Below are positions 47,563 through 57,467 of a stretch of DNA of 64,000 nucleotides, one piece after another. Below the pieces are notes generated by a model that was not told where the DNA came from, did not search any database, and worked only from the letters and a program-made list of their open reading frames with translations. Origin of the DNA: Providencia rettgeri (GTDB lineage: Bacteria; Pseudomonadota; Gammaproteobacteria; Enterobacterales; Enterobacteriaceae); NCBI RefSeq assembly GCF_001874625.1, contig NZ_CP017671.1, forward strand, positions 3,038,001 to 3,102,000. Reading direction: 5' to 3'. Positions within the stretch are counted from its first letter, which is position 1; each line of letters opens with the position of its first letter. The translations under genes and the position numbers were made by a program.

Positions 47563-48293
47563 TATTTACGCGCTTCTAATAATATTTTTTTCATATCAGC
47601 AACGGCTTGTGCTAACCCGCTAAATAAAGCACGACCAATGATTGCATGACCAATATTTAGCTCATAAATTTCCGGTAATTGGGCAATACGCTGAACATTA
47701 TGGTAAGTCAACCCGTGACCTGCATTCACTTTAATACCTTTACCTGCGGCATATACCACACCATCACGAATACGACGAAATTCTAACTCTTGCTCTTGTT
47801 CTGTTTTCGCATCTGCATAAGCCCCAGTATGGATCTCAATAAATGGTGCCCCACACTCTTGTGCCGCATCGATTTGCTCGTGATCTGCATCAATAAATAA
47901 TGAAACTAAAATACCCGCTTCAGAAAGGCGCTTAACGGCATCAGCTATTTTTTGTTTTTGACCTGCGACATCCAAGCCACCTTCAGTGGTGACTTCTTCA
48001 CGTTTTTCAGGGACTAAGCAACAAAATGCAGGTTTAATACGGCAGGCTATCTCAACCATTTCATCCGTTACTGCCATTTCAAGATTCATTCGAGTTTGAA
48101 TGGTTTCATTTAAAAGGGCGACATCTCTATCGGTAATATGGCGACGATCTTCACGTAAATGCACCGTGATGCCATCAGCCCCTGCTTGCTCAGCGACAAA
48201 AGCAGCTTGTACAGGGTCGGGATATTGAGTGCCTCTTGCATTCCTAACAGTTGCAATGTGGTCAATATTTACACCTAACAAAAGCTCAGCCAT
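47562..48293 (-). CDS. pdxJ: Pyridoxine 5'-phosphate synthase PdxJ
   Basis: 243-aa TIM-barrel enzyme condensing 3-amino-1-hydroxyacetone-phosphate with deoxyxylulose-5-phosphate to pyridoxine phosphate. [13 protein letters not shown] at the N-terminus, [13 protein letters not shown], the catalytic Glu in [22 protein letters not shown] and [12 protein letters not shown] are present. ATG 48293 with GGGAG six nt upstream gives the E. coli length (243). Confidence 0.96.
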   Translation of the reverse strand: MAELLLGVNIDHIATVRNARGTQYPDPVQAAFVAEQAGADGITVHLREDRRHITDRDVALLNETIQTRMNLEMAVTDEMVEIACRIKPAFCCLVPEKREEVTTEGGLDVAGQKQKIADAVKRLSEAGILVSLFIDADHEQIDAAQECGAPFIEIHTGAYADAKTEQEQELEFRRIRDGVVYAAGKGIKVNAGHGLTYHNVQRIAQLPEIYELNIGHAIIGRALFSGLAQAVADMKKILLEARK

Positions 48294-48584
48294 TTTTTTC
48301 TCCCAATAAATAAACGATAACAAACAACTCTCCCTTCTATCCTACTGTAATTTGCCGTCTTGAGGGAATAAATCTCTCATCATTCGAGGTGAATTCCAGC
48401 TTAATTGCCCTATTTCAATGGTTACACTTTTATTTTGCGAAGCGCTTCGTAGAATTTTATTGAAATGATAAATTCACGTTGTTCAAAGCGAAGACTTTCA
48501 GTAAAAATAATAAAAAAGGGGCGAATAACCATAATCAATATATTTAATATATGGGGTCATTCAATCATTAAAATAACAATATAT
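48294..48584. other. recO-pdxJ intergenic region
   Basis: No gene is seen. A perfect 12-bp palindrome CGAAGCGCTTCG lies at 48438-48449 inside flanking TTTCAAT (48413-48419) and ATTGAAA (48459-48465), so a longer broken stem is possible. Downstream AT-rich sequence is probably the pdxJ promoter. In E. coli recO and pdxJ are much closer. Confidence 0.35.
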
Positions 48585-49313
48585 TTAATTGGGCTTATTC
48601 TGCACTTTAGGCGAGTAGGTAAATTGGCGAAATAGCTCGCGGCTTTTTAAGGGCTTTCCACCTAAGTAGGGTTTAAGGGCAATGCGAGTGAAGCGTTTGG
48701 CTGCTTTCAATGTATCAGCATCTGGGAATTCTCTACTAGCCAGTGCTTTAAGTTGCTTACCTGTGAAACTGAGCTGGTCAACAATTAAACTACCAATAAA
48801 ACCTTTTTCTTCACGGTAACGGTAAGTCATAGTATCGGAAACTGGTTCTCCACTGCCTGCACAGTGTAGAAAATCCACCCCATAACCAAGGTAGGAAAGC
48901 AGCGCCAATTCAAATTGGCGTAAAGCAAATTCTGGGGTCTGTTCACTTGCTGCGAGTATTTGCAAACAAGAAAGGTAATCAAAAAATAAGGCTGAATAAG
49001 GTGTGCCAAATTCTAATACTCGAGCGGTTAATTCATTAAGGTATAAACCGCTATATAAAACCGTCCCCGTTAAAGGTAAAGCCAAGGAAACAGGGTCAGC
49101 ATTAATGAGTGTTTTGATTTCACCTTTGCCTCCCCAACGGATCAGCAAAGGTGTGAAAGGCTGTAAACAGCCTCTTAATGGTGAGCGGTTACGGCGAGCA
49201 CCTTTCGCAAGCAAGCGAATTTTCCCTTCACCTTCAGTGAAAAAATCAAGTAATAAGCTTGTCTCACTGTAAGGCCTTGAATGGAGTACAAACGCACGTT
49301 GCCAACCACTCAT
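48585..49313 (-). CDS. recO: DNA repair protein RecO
   Basis: 242-aa protein, the same length as E. coli RecO, which anneals strands and loads RecA with RecR. The N-terminal OB-fold has [20 protein letters not shown] and [20 protein letters not shown]. The helical C-terminal part includes [24 protein letters not shown]. It lies 11 bp after the era stop in the rnc-era-recO operon. Confidence 0.95.
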   Translation of the reverse strand: MSGWQRAFVLHSRPYSETSLLLDFFTEGEGKIRLLAKGARRNRSPLRGCLQPFTPLLIRWGGKGEIKTLINADPVSLALPLTGTVLYSGLYLNELTARVLEFGTPYSALFFDYLSCLQILAASEQTPEFALRQFELALLSYLGYGVDFLHCAGSGEPVSDTMTYRYREEKGFIGSLIVDQLSFTGKQLKALASREFPDADTLKAAKRFTRIALKPYLGGKPLKSRELFRQFTYSPKVQNKPN

Positions 49314-49324
49314 TCTGCCACCAA

Positions 49325-50233
49325 TTATTTGAGGTCGTCGACATAACCAAGGCTGCGCAATGCTCTTTCGTCATCAGCCCAACCAGATTTAACTTTAACC
49401 CAAAGCTCAAGGTGTACTTTATTATCAAACATTCTTTCCATATCAATACGTGCTTCAGTACCAATGGTTTTCAGTTTGCTACCTTTGTTACCAATCACCA
49501 TTTTCTTCTGGCCTTCTCGCTCAACCAGAATCAATCCATTGATATGATATATACCCGAATCCGTCACTTTAAATTGTTCAATTTCTACAGTCACTGAGTA
49601 TGGCAATTCATCCCCAAGAAAACGCATTAGCTTTTCACGGATGATTTCCGATGCCATAAAACGCTGGGAACGGTCGGTGATATAGTCCTCAGGGAAATGG
49701 TGAGTCGCTTCAGGTATATGTTGCTTCACAATCTTAGCAATTGTATCTACACCCGTGCCTTTCTCCGCACTGATAGGAACAACATCCAAAAAGTTCATTT
49801 TCTGGCTAATCATACCGATATGCGGCAACAATATCGTTTTATCGACCACATTATCAATTTTATTGATCGCTAAAATAACAGGGCAACGTAAGCTAGATAG
49901 CTTAGTCAATACCATTTCATCATCAGGCGTCCAATTAGTGCCTTCAACCACAAAAATAACTAATTCCACGTCACCAATTGAGCTCGATGCGGCTCGATTC
50001 ATTAAACGGTTAATAGCTCGTTTTTCTTCAATATGTAACCCTGGAGTATCTACATAAATAATTTGGTAATTATCTTCTGTATGGATCCCCATAATACGAT
50101 GGCGAGTCGTCTGAGGCTTTCTCGATGTAATCGAAACTTTTTGCCCCAGTAATTGATTTAATAATGTTGATTTACCAACATTTGGCCGCCCAACTATAGC
50201 CACAAAGCCACAGTGGGATTGTAATTCACTCAT
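49325..50233 (-). CDS. era: GTPase Era
   Basis: 302-aa essential GTPase for 16S rRNA maturation and 30S assembly. G motifs: G1 [13 protein letters not shown]2 region [13 protein letters not shown]3 DTPGLH, G4 NKID, G5 SAEKG. The C-terminal KH domain has [20 protein letters not shown]. Length matches E. coli Era (301). Its ATG overlaps the rnc stop by 4 bp. Confidence 0.97.
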   Translation of the reverse strand: MSELQSHCGFVAIVGRPNVGKSTLLNQLLGQKVSITSRKPQTTRHRIMGIHTEDNYQIIYVDTPGLHIEEKRAINRLMNRAASSSIGDVELVIFVVEGTNWTPDDEMVLTKLSSLRCPVILAINKIDNVVDKTILLPHIGMISQKMNFLDVVPISAEKGTGVDTIAKIVKQHIPEATHHFPEDYITDRSQRFMASEIIREKLMRFLGDELPYSVTVEIEQFKVTDSGIYHINGLILVEREGQKKMVIGNKGSKLKTIGTEARIDMERMFDNKVHLELWVKVKSGWADDERALRSLGYVDDLK

Positions 50234-50910
50234 TCAAGCTCCAAAATTTTCAATGCTTGCTCTGCGGCGGCTTGCTCTGCTTTACGGCGACTTGACCCAA
50301 CCCCATTAATAGGCTGTTCAATACCGCTGACTTGACAGTGGATCGTAAATTCTTGATCGTGAGCTTCACCTTTTACCTGAACAACTAGATAGTTAGGTAA
50401 TGGTAAATGACGCCCTTGCAGATATTCTTGTAACCTTGTTTTCGGGTCTTTTTGTTTATCACCCGGACTGATTTCATCCAGTCTACTTTGATACCAATCT
50501 AAAATAATTCTTTCGATCGTTTGAATATCACTATCTAAAAAAATACCACCGATCAGTGCTTCAACAGTATCAGCAAGGATAGATTCGCGACGAAACCCAC
50601 CGCTTTTTAATTCCCCCGGCCCTAAACGCAAGCATTCACCGAGTTCAAATTCACGGGCAATTTCCGCTAATGTATTTCCACGCACAAGTGTTGCTCGCAT
50701 TCGGCTCATATCACCTTCATCCACTTTAGGGAAACGATGATATAAGTCATTTGCAATAACAAAACTTAATATTGAGTCCCCTAGAAATTCTAGGCGCTCA
50801 TTGTGTTTGCTGCTTGCGCTTCTATGTGTTAAGGCTTGGATTAATAACTCATTTTGATTGAATTGATAACCAAGCTTACGCTGTAATCTTTCTAGTAAAG
50901 AGGGGTTCAT
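50230..50910 (-). CDS. rnc: Ribonuclease III Rnc
   Basis: 226-aa double-strand RNA endonuclease, identical in length to E. coli Rnc. The catalytic signature [13 protein letters not shown] and the later [13 protein letters not shown] (catalytic Glu) are intact, followed by a C-terminal dsRNA-binding domain ([20 protein letters not shown] and [18 protein letters not shown]). It heads rnc-era-recO. The leader carries a long stem that is a likely RNase III target. Confidence 0.97.
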   Translation of the reverse strand: MNPSLLERLQRKLGYQFNQNELLIQALTHRSASSKHNERLEFLGDSILSFVIANDLYHRFPKVDEGDMSRMRATLVRGNTLAEIAREFELGECLRLGPGELKSGGFRRESILADTVEALIGGIFLDSDIQTIERIILDWYQSRLDEISPGDKQKDPKTRLQEYLQGRHLPLPNYLVVQVKGEAHDQEFTIHCQVSGIEQPINGVGSSRRKAEQAAAEQALKILELE

Positions 50911-50941
50911 GTGCGCCCAACCATTTTTATTTGATAAAAAA

Positions 50942-50994
50942 GCACACGCAACAGACCTGTAAAATAAGCCATTTTACAAAACTGTTGCGTTTGC
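50942..50994 (-). promoter_or_regulatory. rnc leader stem-loop, candidate RNase III autoregulatory site
   Basis: CGCAACAG (50947-50954) pairs with CTGTTGCG (50982-50989), and inside it TGTAAAAT (50958-50965) pairs with ATTTTACA (50971-50978), with a symmetric 3-nt internal loop and further outer pairing. A helix of about 20 bp some 30 nt before rnc parallels the E. coli rncO element, which RNase III cleaves to lower its own expression. Confidence 0.7.
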
Positions 50995-51155
50995 ACTGAC
51001 TCCCGAGTCAACCCACATTTTATACAGCTCAGTAGAACTAATTATAAAATACCATTAGTTACCATGCATTATAAAGGAGGGTTAATAATTGGAGAGCCAA
51101 TAATATTAATTAAACTATATTGTACACTGGGTAAAATAATAATGCTTCGGATTAT

Positions 51156-51179
51156 GCGGATTTTCAAATGAAAACCCGC
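51156..51179. repeat. Hairpin between lepB and rnc
   Basis: GCGGATTTTC (51156-51165) pairs with GAAAACCCGC (51170-51179), with one A-C position (a G-T pair on the minus-strand RNA). It lies about 35 bp after the lepB stop without a T run; it may protect the lepB mRNA end. Confidence 0.45.
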
Positions 51180-51212
51180 ACAACCACCGTTTGGCAGATC
51201 CAATTAATAAGA

Positions 51213-52178
51213 TTATAGTGGACCAATTCGGCTAAAGCGAATACCTGTAGGCCATTCGTTTTCTTGTTTATCCAAACTTAACCAAATAAACACAGCTCGA
51301 CCAACTAGGTTTTCTTCAGGAACAAAGCCCCACATACGGCTATCTGAACTGTTGTCCCTATTGTCACCCATCATAAAATAATGCTTTTCAGGCACAATCC
51401 ATTCATTCTTTGGCATACCCGGTTGCAAATACCTTGCTTCAGTAATAGCTTGGCGAATAATTAGGATTTGATGCTCAACGGTGCCTAATTTTTCGCTACG
51501 CTCATACTGGCGCAGTGCATTTCTAGGTAATGCTTCGTCCAATGGGATTTCATAATTACCCTTTTGGCTGTCAACAACAGAATCAACATCAAAAAACATC
51601 GTCCATTCACTCGGTGCCAATGGACCATAAGTAATAGGGAGTTTTTCCGTGCACTTGTTATCAGCACAATTTGGGTAAATAGTCAGTTCTTTCGCATCTG
51701 GGTTATAAACGATTTTATCCCCAGGCATACCAATCACACGTTTTACAAAATCAACATTTGGATCTTTCGGGTATTTAAATACCGCAATATCACCACGTTT
51801 AGGTTTACCAGTTTCGATTAATGTCGTCTGCGTAATTGGGTCTTTTAGCCCATAAGCAAATTTCTCAACCAACATAAAGTCGCCAACTAATAAAGTTGGC
51901 ATCATTGACCCTGAAGGTATTTGGAATGGCTCATAAATAAATGAGCGGACAACCAGCACAATAGCTAACACAGGGAAAATAGATGACCCTGTTTCAAGCC
52001 ATGAAGGACGGCGAACTGCATTCGCAACATCCGCTTCACTCACTGCACCGTTAGTCGCATCCTGTAATTGCTTTAGCTTCGCTTTACGAGCAGGTGCAAA
52101 TTTAAACTTGTCTAAACACCATATAATCCCTGTGATTAATGTTGCCAGTGTTAGGATCAAGGCAAAGGTGTTAGCCAT
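51213..52178 (-). CDS. lepB: Signal peptidase I LepB
   Basis: 321-aa inner-membrane serine protease that cleaves Sec signal peptides. Two N-terminal membrane segments (about 3-20 and 62-80) precede the catalytic Ser motif SGSMMPTLLVGDFMLVEKFAYG and the lysine motif RGDIAVFKYPKDPNVDFVKRVIG. Box E GDNRDNSSDSRMWGFVPEENLVG is intact. Length is near E. coli LepB (324). It follows lepA by 17 bp in the same operon. Confidence 0.97.
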   Translation of the reverse strand: MANTFALILTLATLITGIIWCLDKFKFAPARKAKLKQLQDATNGAVSEADVANAVRRPSWLETGSSIFPVLAIVLVVRSFIYEPFQIPSGSMMPTLLVGDFMLVEKFAYGLKDPITQTTLIETGKPKRGDIAVFKYPKDPNVDFVKRVIGMPGDKIVYNPDAKELTIYPNCADNKCTEKLPITYGPLAPSEWTMFFDVDSVVDSQKGNYEIPLDEALPRNALRQYERSEKLGTVEHQILIIRQAITEARYLQPGMPKNEWIVPEKHYFMMGDNRDNSSDSRMWGFVPEENLVGRAVFIWLSLDKQENEWPTGIRFSRIGPL

Positions 52179-52195
52179 TGAGTCTCCTTGTAAAC

Positions 52196-53998
52196 TTAGT
52201 TGTCTTTACCAACATGCAATATAGCAAGAAACGCTTCTTGTGGTAATTCAACATTACCTACTTGTTTCATCCGCTTCTTACCATCCTTTTGCTTCTGTAA
52301 CAGTTTCTTCTTACGGCTAACGTCACCGCCATAACACTTGGCAAGCACGTTTTTACGTAGTTGTTTAACTGTAGAACGAGCAATAATATGGTTACCAATC
52401 GCCGCCTGAATCGCAATATCAAATTGTTGGCGAGGTATTAGTTCTTTCATTTTTTCGACAAGTTCACGCCCACGATGTTGTGAATTTCCGCGGTGAGTAA
52501 TCAAGGCGAGGGCATCAACACGTTCGTTGTTAATAAGAACATCGACCCGCACCATATCCGATGGTTGGAAACGTTTAAATGCGTAATCCAACGATGCATA
52601 ACCACGAGAGGTTGATTTCAAACGATCGAAGAAGTCCAGAACAACTTCAGACATTGGAATATCATAAGTAAGCGATACTTGATTACCATGATAGACCATA
52701 TTGGTCTGAACACCACGTTTCTCAACACACAATGTAATCACATTACCTAAATACTCTTTAGGCATCAGCATGTGACATTCTGCAATTGGCTCACGCAGTT
52801 CTTCAATATTATTCAATGCAGGTAGCTTCGAAGGGCTATCTACATACACAATTTCACCGTTGGTTTGTTTTACTTCATACACTACCGTTGGTGCAGTAGT
52901 AATCAGGTCAAGGTCGTATTCACGCTCTAAACGCTCTTGGATGATTTCCATGTGTAATAAGCCAAGGAAACCACAACGGAAACCAAAACCGAGTGCCGTA
53001 GACGTTTCTGGCTCATAGAATAATGATGCATCATTCAGGCTAAGTTTACCAAGGGCGTCACGGAAAGCTTCATAGTCATCAGAGCTTACAGGGAATAAAC
53101 CTGCATAAACCTGTGGTTTTACTTTTTTAAAGCCAGGCAGCGCTTTTTCAGCAGGATTACGAGCACCTGTTAAAGTATCACCTACTGGTGCCCCAGTGAT
53201 ATCCTTAATCGCACATACTAACCAGCCTACTTCACCACAATTTAATACATCGCGGTCAATTCGCTTCGGTGTAAAAATACCAAGGCGGTCAGCGTTATAC
53301 ACTTGACCTGTACTCATGACTTTGATTTTATCGCCTTTTTTCAAGGAGCCGTTTTTAATACGGATCAATGAAACAACACCTAAATAGTTATCAAACCATG
53401 AGTCAATGATTAAGGCTTGTAAAGGCGCATCCGCATCACCTTCTGGTGGGGGGATCTCTTTAACCAGACGCTCAATCACATCTTGAACGCCAATCCCTGT
53501 TTTTGCTGAACAGCGAACAGCATCATGTGCATCGAGCCCCACGATATCTTCTATTTCATCCGCAACACGCTCAGGGTCTGCCGCAGGCAAGTCGATTTTG
53601 TTCAAAACAGGAACAACTTCTAGGTCCATCTCAATAGCGGTATAACAGTTTGCAAGTGTTTGAGCTTCAACCCCCTGCCCTGCATCAACCACTAACAGGG
53701 CACCTTCACATGCTGCTAATGAGCGTGATACTTCATAAGAGAAGTCAACGTGGCCAGGTGTGTCAATGAAATTTAATTGGTATGTTTCACCATCCGCAGC
53801 GGTATAATCGAGTGTAACACTCTGTGCTTTAATGGTGATCCCACGCTCACGTTCTAAATCCATTGAGTCTAAAACCTGCGCCGCCATTTCACGATCTGTT
53901 AAACCACCACAAATCTGAATAATACGATCTGATAAGGTAGACTTACCATGGTCGATATGAGCAATGATAGAAAAGTTTCTTATGTTATTGATTTTCAA
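52196..53998 (-). CDS. lepA: Elongation factor 4 (LepA)
   Basis: 600-aa translational GTPase that binds the ribosome and is implicated in back-translocation and initiation or biogenesis quality control. G1 [14 protein letters not shown]3 [12 protein letters not shown] and G4 NKIDLP lie in the N-terminal third. The LepA-specific C-terminal domain ends with [19 protein letters not shown] and GKKRMKQVG. Length is near E. coli LepA (599). Confidence 0.97.
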   Translation of the reverse strand: MKINNIRNFSIIAHIDHGKSTLSDRIIQICGGLTDREMAAQVLDSMDLERERGITIKAQSVTLDYTAADGETYQLNFIDTPGHVDFSYEVSRSLAACEGALLVVDAGQGVEAQTLANCYTAIEMDLEVVPVLNKIDLPAADPERVADEIEDIVGLDAHDAVRCSAKTGIGVQDVIERLVKEIPPPEGDADAPLQALIIDSWFDNYLGVVSLIRIKNGSLKKGDKIKVMSTGQVYNADRLGIFTPKRIDRDVLNCGEVGWLVCAIKDITGAPVGDTLTGARNPAEKALPGFKKVKPQVYAGLFPVSSDDYEAFRDALGKLSLNDASLFYEPETSTALGFGFRCGFLGLLHMEIIQERLEREYDLDLITTAPTVVYEVKQTNGEIVYVDSPSKLPALNNIEELREPIAECHMLMPKEYLGNVITLCVEKRGVQTNMVYHGNQVSLTYDIPMSEVVLDFFDRLKSTSRGYASLDYAFKRFQPSDMVRVDVLINNERVDALALITHRGNSQHRGRELVEKMKELIPRQQFDIAIQAAIGNHIIARSTVKQLRKNVLAKCYGGDVSRKKKLLQKQKDGKKRMKQVGNVELPQEAFLAILHVGKDN

Positions 53999-54386
53999 GG
54001 TAATATCTTCTTTTAAATTGCCTTACAAAATCAGCTTTGTGCAAATATCGCGACAAAACTAAAATGCTATGATTATCACAAGATTGTTAATTAGCAGCAT
54101 TTTACATACAAGAACCCACTAACACAAAGATTCAATGTAAAACAACTGTAAACCTGTATAAGGTTAATAAGTTAGTTATCGTAATTTATCGCTAACTCCC
54201 CTGTAAAATATACTGTTTTATACCACCGTGCTTATACTATTTTCATTCCTGCTCAAAATAATCTAAAAAGCCAATGAATTGCTAATCATCCATTTATTAA
54301 TAAGCTTTAAACCGCAAAAGGGAAACTACATGTTTCCCTTTTTAGTGATAGTACCAATTTATATTTCGAATACAAGCCATTGAAAT
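53999..54386 (-). other. rseC-lepA intergenic region with rse operon terminator
   Basis: No gene is seen in these 388 bases. AAAAGGGAAAC (54316-54326) pairs with GTTTCCCTTTT (54332-54342). It lies about 45 bp after the rseC stop and is the likely terminator of rpoE-rseABC, though the T run on the minus strand is only four bases. The lepA promoter must lie in the right-to-left stretch before 53998 but no clear hexamers stand out. Confidence 0.5.
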
Positions 54387-54851
54387 TTAGCAATTAACTT
54401 GTATCGAAAGCTCTGTCGGAGGTAACCCAATTTGTAAAACCACAGGTTGAAAAGCTTCGTCATCACGCCATTTTGACGCCAACTTACGTGCTATAAAAAA
54501 GCCAATTACACCACCAGCCACACCAGACATAGCTATCCAAAACTGTTCTAAGCTAAATGATTGCGCTAGACCTGCAAAAATAAATAACCCTAAAATAGGC
54601 GTTAAATAAACTAATAGTGCAGAGCGGATCAAGCTACCTTCTGGAATACCGACCTCAATCTTTTGCCCTACCACCAGTGGCTGTTCAATCGCAATTTCTA
54701 ATTCATGTTCCGTATTTGGCCCTATTTTACTTAATGCGTAAGAACCACAGGTTTTACGAGCACCGCAACTTCCACAGCCAGATGAAGAACCATAGCGCAA
54801 TAACGCCCTACCGTTTTGCCAACGGACTACTGTTGCCCACTCTTTTACCAT
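54387..54851 (-). CDS. rseC: SoxR-reducing / sigma-E regulatory protein RseC
   Basis: 154-aa membrane protein. The N-terminal cytoplasmic part has a conserved cysteine cluster (SGCGSCGARKTCGSY), followed by two transmembrane segments (about 72-92 and 98-118). In E. coli RseC modulates sigma-E activity slightly and takes part in SoxR reduction with the Rsx complex. Length is near E. coli RseC (159). It is the last gene of rpoE-rseA-rseB-rseC. Confidence 0.92.
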   Translation of the reverse strand: MVKEWATVVRWQNGRALLRYGSSSGCGSCGARKTCGSYALSKIGPNTEHELEIAIEQPLVVGQKIEVGIPEGSLIRSALLVYLTPILGLFIFAGLAQSFSLEQFWIAMSGVAGGVIGFFIARKLASKWRDDEAFQPVVLQIGLPPTELSIQVNC

Positions 54852-54854
54852 AAC

Positions 54855-55805
54855 TTACTCCCGGAACTGAATACTACCCGCCACGACTTGTGCGGTTGCC
54901 AACGGTAATTCACCGATGATAGTGACCACATGTTGTTTTTGCGCCATCGTATAAATTGTCCGACGCCCATTTTGTAAGGGTTGATCTAACAACGGGCCTT
55001 TTGCAGATTTTGTCACATTAACAGAAAAGGTAAATAGACCATCACTAAACATCGCCGTTTCGACTATATCGTCTTCAGCTAATTTACGTGAAGAGCGCGA
55101 TATTTCTTCGAAGCCTGGTGGCAACATACCGATTTGCCACTTAAATGAGGGATTGCCATTTTTGGGCGAAATCAATAAAGGCGGCATATTTACCTTGCTC
55201 AAGGTAAGCAACGAATCTTTCACTGTTTTGCTATCGAGTACCGTTGAGATCACACGAAATTGTTCAAGTGTTTGACTATTATTATCGAGAAGATCGATAC
55301 GTAATGGTAATTTCGTTTCTTCATCGATCAATACTACATAGTTAAAACGTGAATTGTCTTTCGATATTATGCGGATCACTAATGCAGGTCGGTCACCAAT
55401 ATGAGTGCGCCCTGCATCAATAAAATTATAATACGGTTTAATTTGTTGATAATTAGCAAAAATTACCGAAGGTAAGTTATCAACAATATTTTTGCCATTT
55501 AAGCTAAATGCATCAAACCCTGGCTCAAAATAGCTAATGCTGTCACCTTTTTGCACAATTTCACGTCGTGACGAATCCATCTGGATCATCTGAGAAACAG
55601 GCTTACCATCAATAATAGTATGGCGATAACGTACAGGAGTAATTGATTGAGGGTTAAATGTCACAAATGACATTTCATAAGAGAGAGCTTGGGCAGCATT
55701 TCCCATTTCTTTAAAAAGAACATCGGCATCTTGTTCAGATGCCGAAGCTTGATTAGAAACAATCAGGCTGCCCGTCAGGCAGATGACGGATAACCATTTA
55801 TTCAT
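54855..55805 (-). CDS. rseB: Periplasmic sigma-E regulator RseB
   Basis: 316-aa periplasmic protein that binds RseA and shields it from DegS; mislocalised LPS releases it. A signal peptide (about 1-22, cut near ASA) precedes the LolA-like domain (MSFVTFNPQSITPVRYRHTI, YFEPGFDAFSLNGKNI) and the C-terminal domain (GWQ-like LPPGFEEISRS, FSVNVTKS). Length is near E. coli RseB (318). Its start overlaps the rseA stop by one base. Confidence 0.95.
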   Translation of the reverse strand: MNKWLSVICLTGSLIVSNQASASEQDADVLFKEMGNAAQALSYEMSFVTFNPQSITPVRYRHTIIDGKPVSQMIQMDSSRREIVQKGDSISYFEPGFDAFSLNGKNIVDNLPSVIFANYQQIKPYYNFIDAGRTHIGDRPALVIRIISKDNSRFNYVVLIDEETKLPLRIDLLDNNSQTLEQFRVISTVLDSKTVKDSLLTLSKVNMPPLLISPKNGNPSFKWQIGMLPPGFEEISRSSRKLAEDDIVETAMFSDGLFTFSVNVTKSAKGPLLDQPLQNGRRTIYTMAQKQHVVTIIGELPLATAQVVAGSIQFRE

Positions 55806-56434
55806 TATTGCAATTTAACTCCTGCTGAAGACGCAGCTTGTGCAGGTTCTTGATATTGCTGATTCTGATTCAACATTGAGCGTCTTTCAATTTCATACTG
55901 CTGCAACATTGCATTAATACGTTGATTTTGCTGCTCAACTTGTTGCAGTTGTTGCTCGTTACCAAACAGTTGATTATCAGATATATTTAAGCTTACTGGC
56001 GCACCACTTCCTACTGGAATTGTGTTAAACATAGGCTCATCAACTGGTGAATCAACAGCATCACTTTGATTATATTGTTGAACACCAACAATCACAGCCA
56101 GTGAAACACAAGCTGCCACACCAATTTGGGTTAATTGGCTCGCCCAAGGACGAATTTTGCCCCAGAATGGGAAGCTTCCCCAAGTCGCAGGTTCAGGCTG
56201 CGATTCAACAACTACCTGAGGATTAATACGCACAGCTTCATTCTCTAGTGCTGCCGCAACTTTACTAGCAATATCAAAATGCATGACCTCGCTAGTTTCG
56301 TTACGTAGAGTATCACGAATAAGATGATAGCTCTCCCAACGTTGCTTTAACGTTGAATCACGTGAAATGGCGTTTACTAGTTCTAAATCTAGAACTTCGC
56401 CATCCATCATTGCGGAAAGTTTCTCTCTTTGCAT
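55805..56434 (-). CDS. rseA: Anti-sigma-E factor RseA
   Basis: 209-aa single-pass inner-membrane protein. The cytoplasmic domain (REKLSAMMDGEVLDLELVN, WESYHLIRDTLR) binds RpoE. A transmembrane segment lies near 100-118 (IGVAACVSLAVIVGV), followed by a periplasmic region with a Q-rich coiled tail (QLQQVEQQNQRINAMLQQYE) recognised by RseB and ending near the DegS site region. ATG 56434 gives the E. coli-like start; the longer ORF begins with TTG. Confidence 0.93.
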   Translation of the reverse strand: MQREKLSAMMDGEVLDLELVNAISRDSTLKQRWESYHLIRDTLRNETSEVMHFDIASKVAAALENEAVRINPQVVVESQPEPATWGSFPFWGKIRPWASQLTQIGVAACVSLAVIVGVQQYNQSDAVDSPVDEPMFNTIPVGSGAPVSLNISDNQLFGNEQQLQQVEQQNQRINAMLQQYEIERRSMLNQNQQYQEPAQAASSAGVKLQ

Positions 56435-56493
56435 GCCCAATTACCTTCAGTTAATTGCATCACAATTATAGTTAATTGACTGATTTAACAATA

Positions 56494-57072
56494 CTAATAC
56501 TGTTGAATCAGAGGTTGTACTTTATTATCAATCGCTTCTCTTGCTCTAAAAATACGCGAACGTACAGTGCCAACAGGACAATCCATAATTTCTGCGATTT
56601 CTTCATAGCTCAAACCATCTAGTTCGCGAAGCGTAATTGCCATTCTTAAATCTTCTGGCAATGATTCGATGGTTTTAAAAACGACTTTCTTTAATTCATC
56701 AGACAACATTAAGTTCTCTGGGTTCGAAATTTCTTTTAAAGCACCAGCGGTTTCAAAGTTTTCTGCATCACTCGCTTCGAGATCTGACGCGGGTGGACGC
56801 CTATCTTGAGCAACTAAATAATTTTTAGCCGTATTAACCGCAATACGATAAAGCCAAGTGTAAAATGCGCTATCACCACGAAATGACCCGATGGCACGAT
56901 ACGCTTTTATAAATGACTCCTGAGCCACGTCAGGGACGTCGGCCTGCGGCACATAGCGAGAGACTAGACTTGCAACTTTATGCTGATATTTTATTACCAG
57001 TAAGTTGAAAGCTTGTTGATCGCCTTTTTGCACCTTCTCAACCAATATCTGGTCAGTTAATTGCTCGCTCAT
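56494..57072 (-). CDS. rpoE: RNA polymerase sigma factor RpoE (sigma-E)
   Basis: 192-aa ECF sigma factor. Region 2 has KYQHKVASLVSRYV and DVAQESFIKAYRAIGSFRGDSAFYTWLYRIA; region 4 has LRELDGLSYEEIAEIMDCPVGTVRSRIFRARE. It is nearly the E. coli protein (191 aa). It controls the envelope-stress response and is held by RseA, encoded next. A sigma-E-type promoter lies about 80-100 bp upstream. Confidence 0.97.
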   Translation of the reverse strand: MSEQLTDQILVEKVQKGDQQAFNLLVIKYQHKVASLVSRYVPQADVPDVAQESFIKAYRAIGSFRGDSAFYTWLYRIAVNTAKNYLVAQDRRPPASDLEASDAENFETAGALKEISNPENLMLSDELKKVVFKTIESLPEDLRMAITLRELDGLSYEEIAEIMDCPVGTVRSRIFRAREAIDNKVQPLIQQY

Positions 57073-57149
57073 TCCAGGAAGTATCTCCCGAATTCAGGCT
57101 GATAATATGTTAACTTGATCATGTTCTCCCTTCCTAAAGCAAGCACTAC

Positions 57150-57176
57150 TTTGAGTAGTAGAACTAGTTGAAGTTC
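57150..57176 (-). promoter_or_regulatory. Sigma-E-dependent promoter of rpoE
   Basis: On the minus strand GAACTT (57176-57171) and TCAAA (57154-57150) are 16 bp apart, matching the sigma-E consensus GGAACTT-N15/16-TCAAA. It lies about 78 bp before the rpoE start and provides autoregulation. The rest of the 395-bp rpoE-nadB gap shows no gene. Confidence 0.75.
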
Positions 57177-57467
57177 AATTAAATCTAAAAAAATAGTCAA
57201 TAATTTACAAAACGGCCAACGTTGCTGTTTCGATGATCCTAAAAGATCTTCATTAAAACAACTGTATATAACATTTCCGTCTCTCATGAATACAGCATAC
57301 GAATTTTGTAAATAAATACTATTACCACCACACGAAACCAATTTGAATATGTAAATAGACTTAGGTCAATACATGTTTACTAAACAGCAATCCATCAATA
57401 GCAATAGACAATCCAATAGGCTAACATAAAAAACTCAATACATACTATTATATACACGCAAACACTT

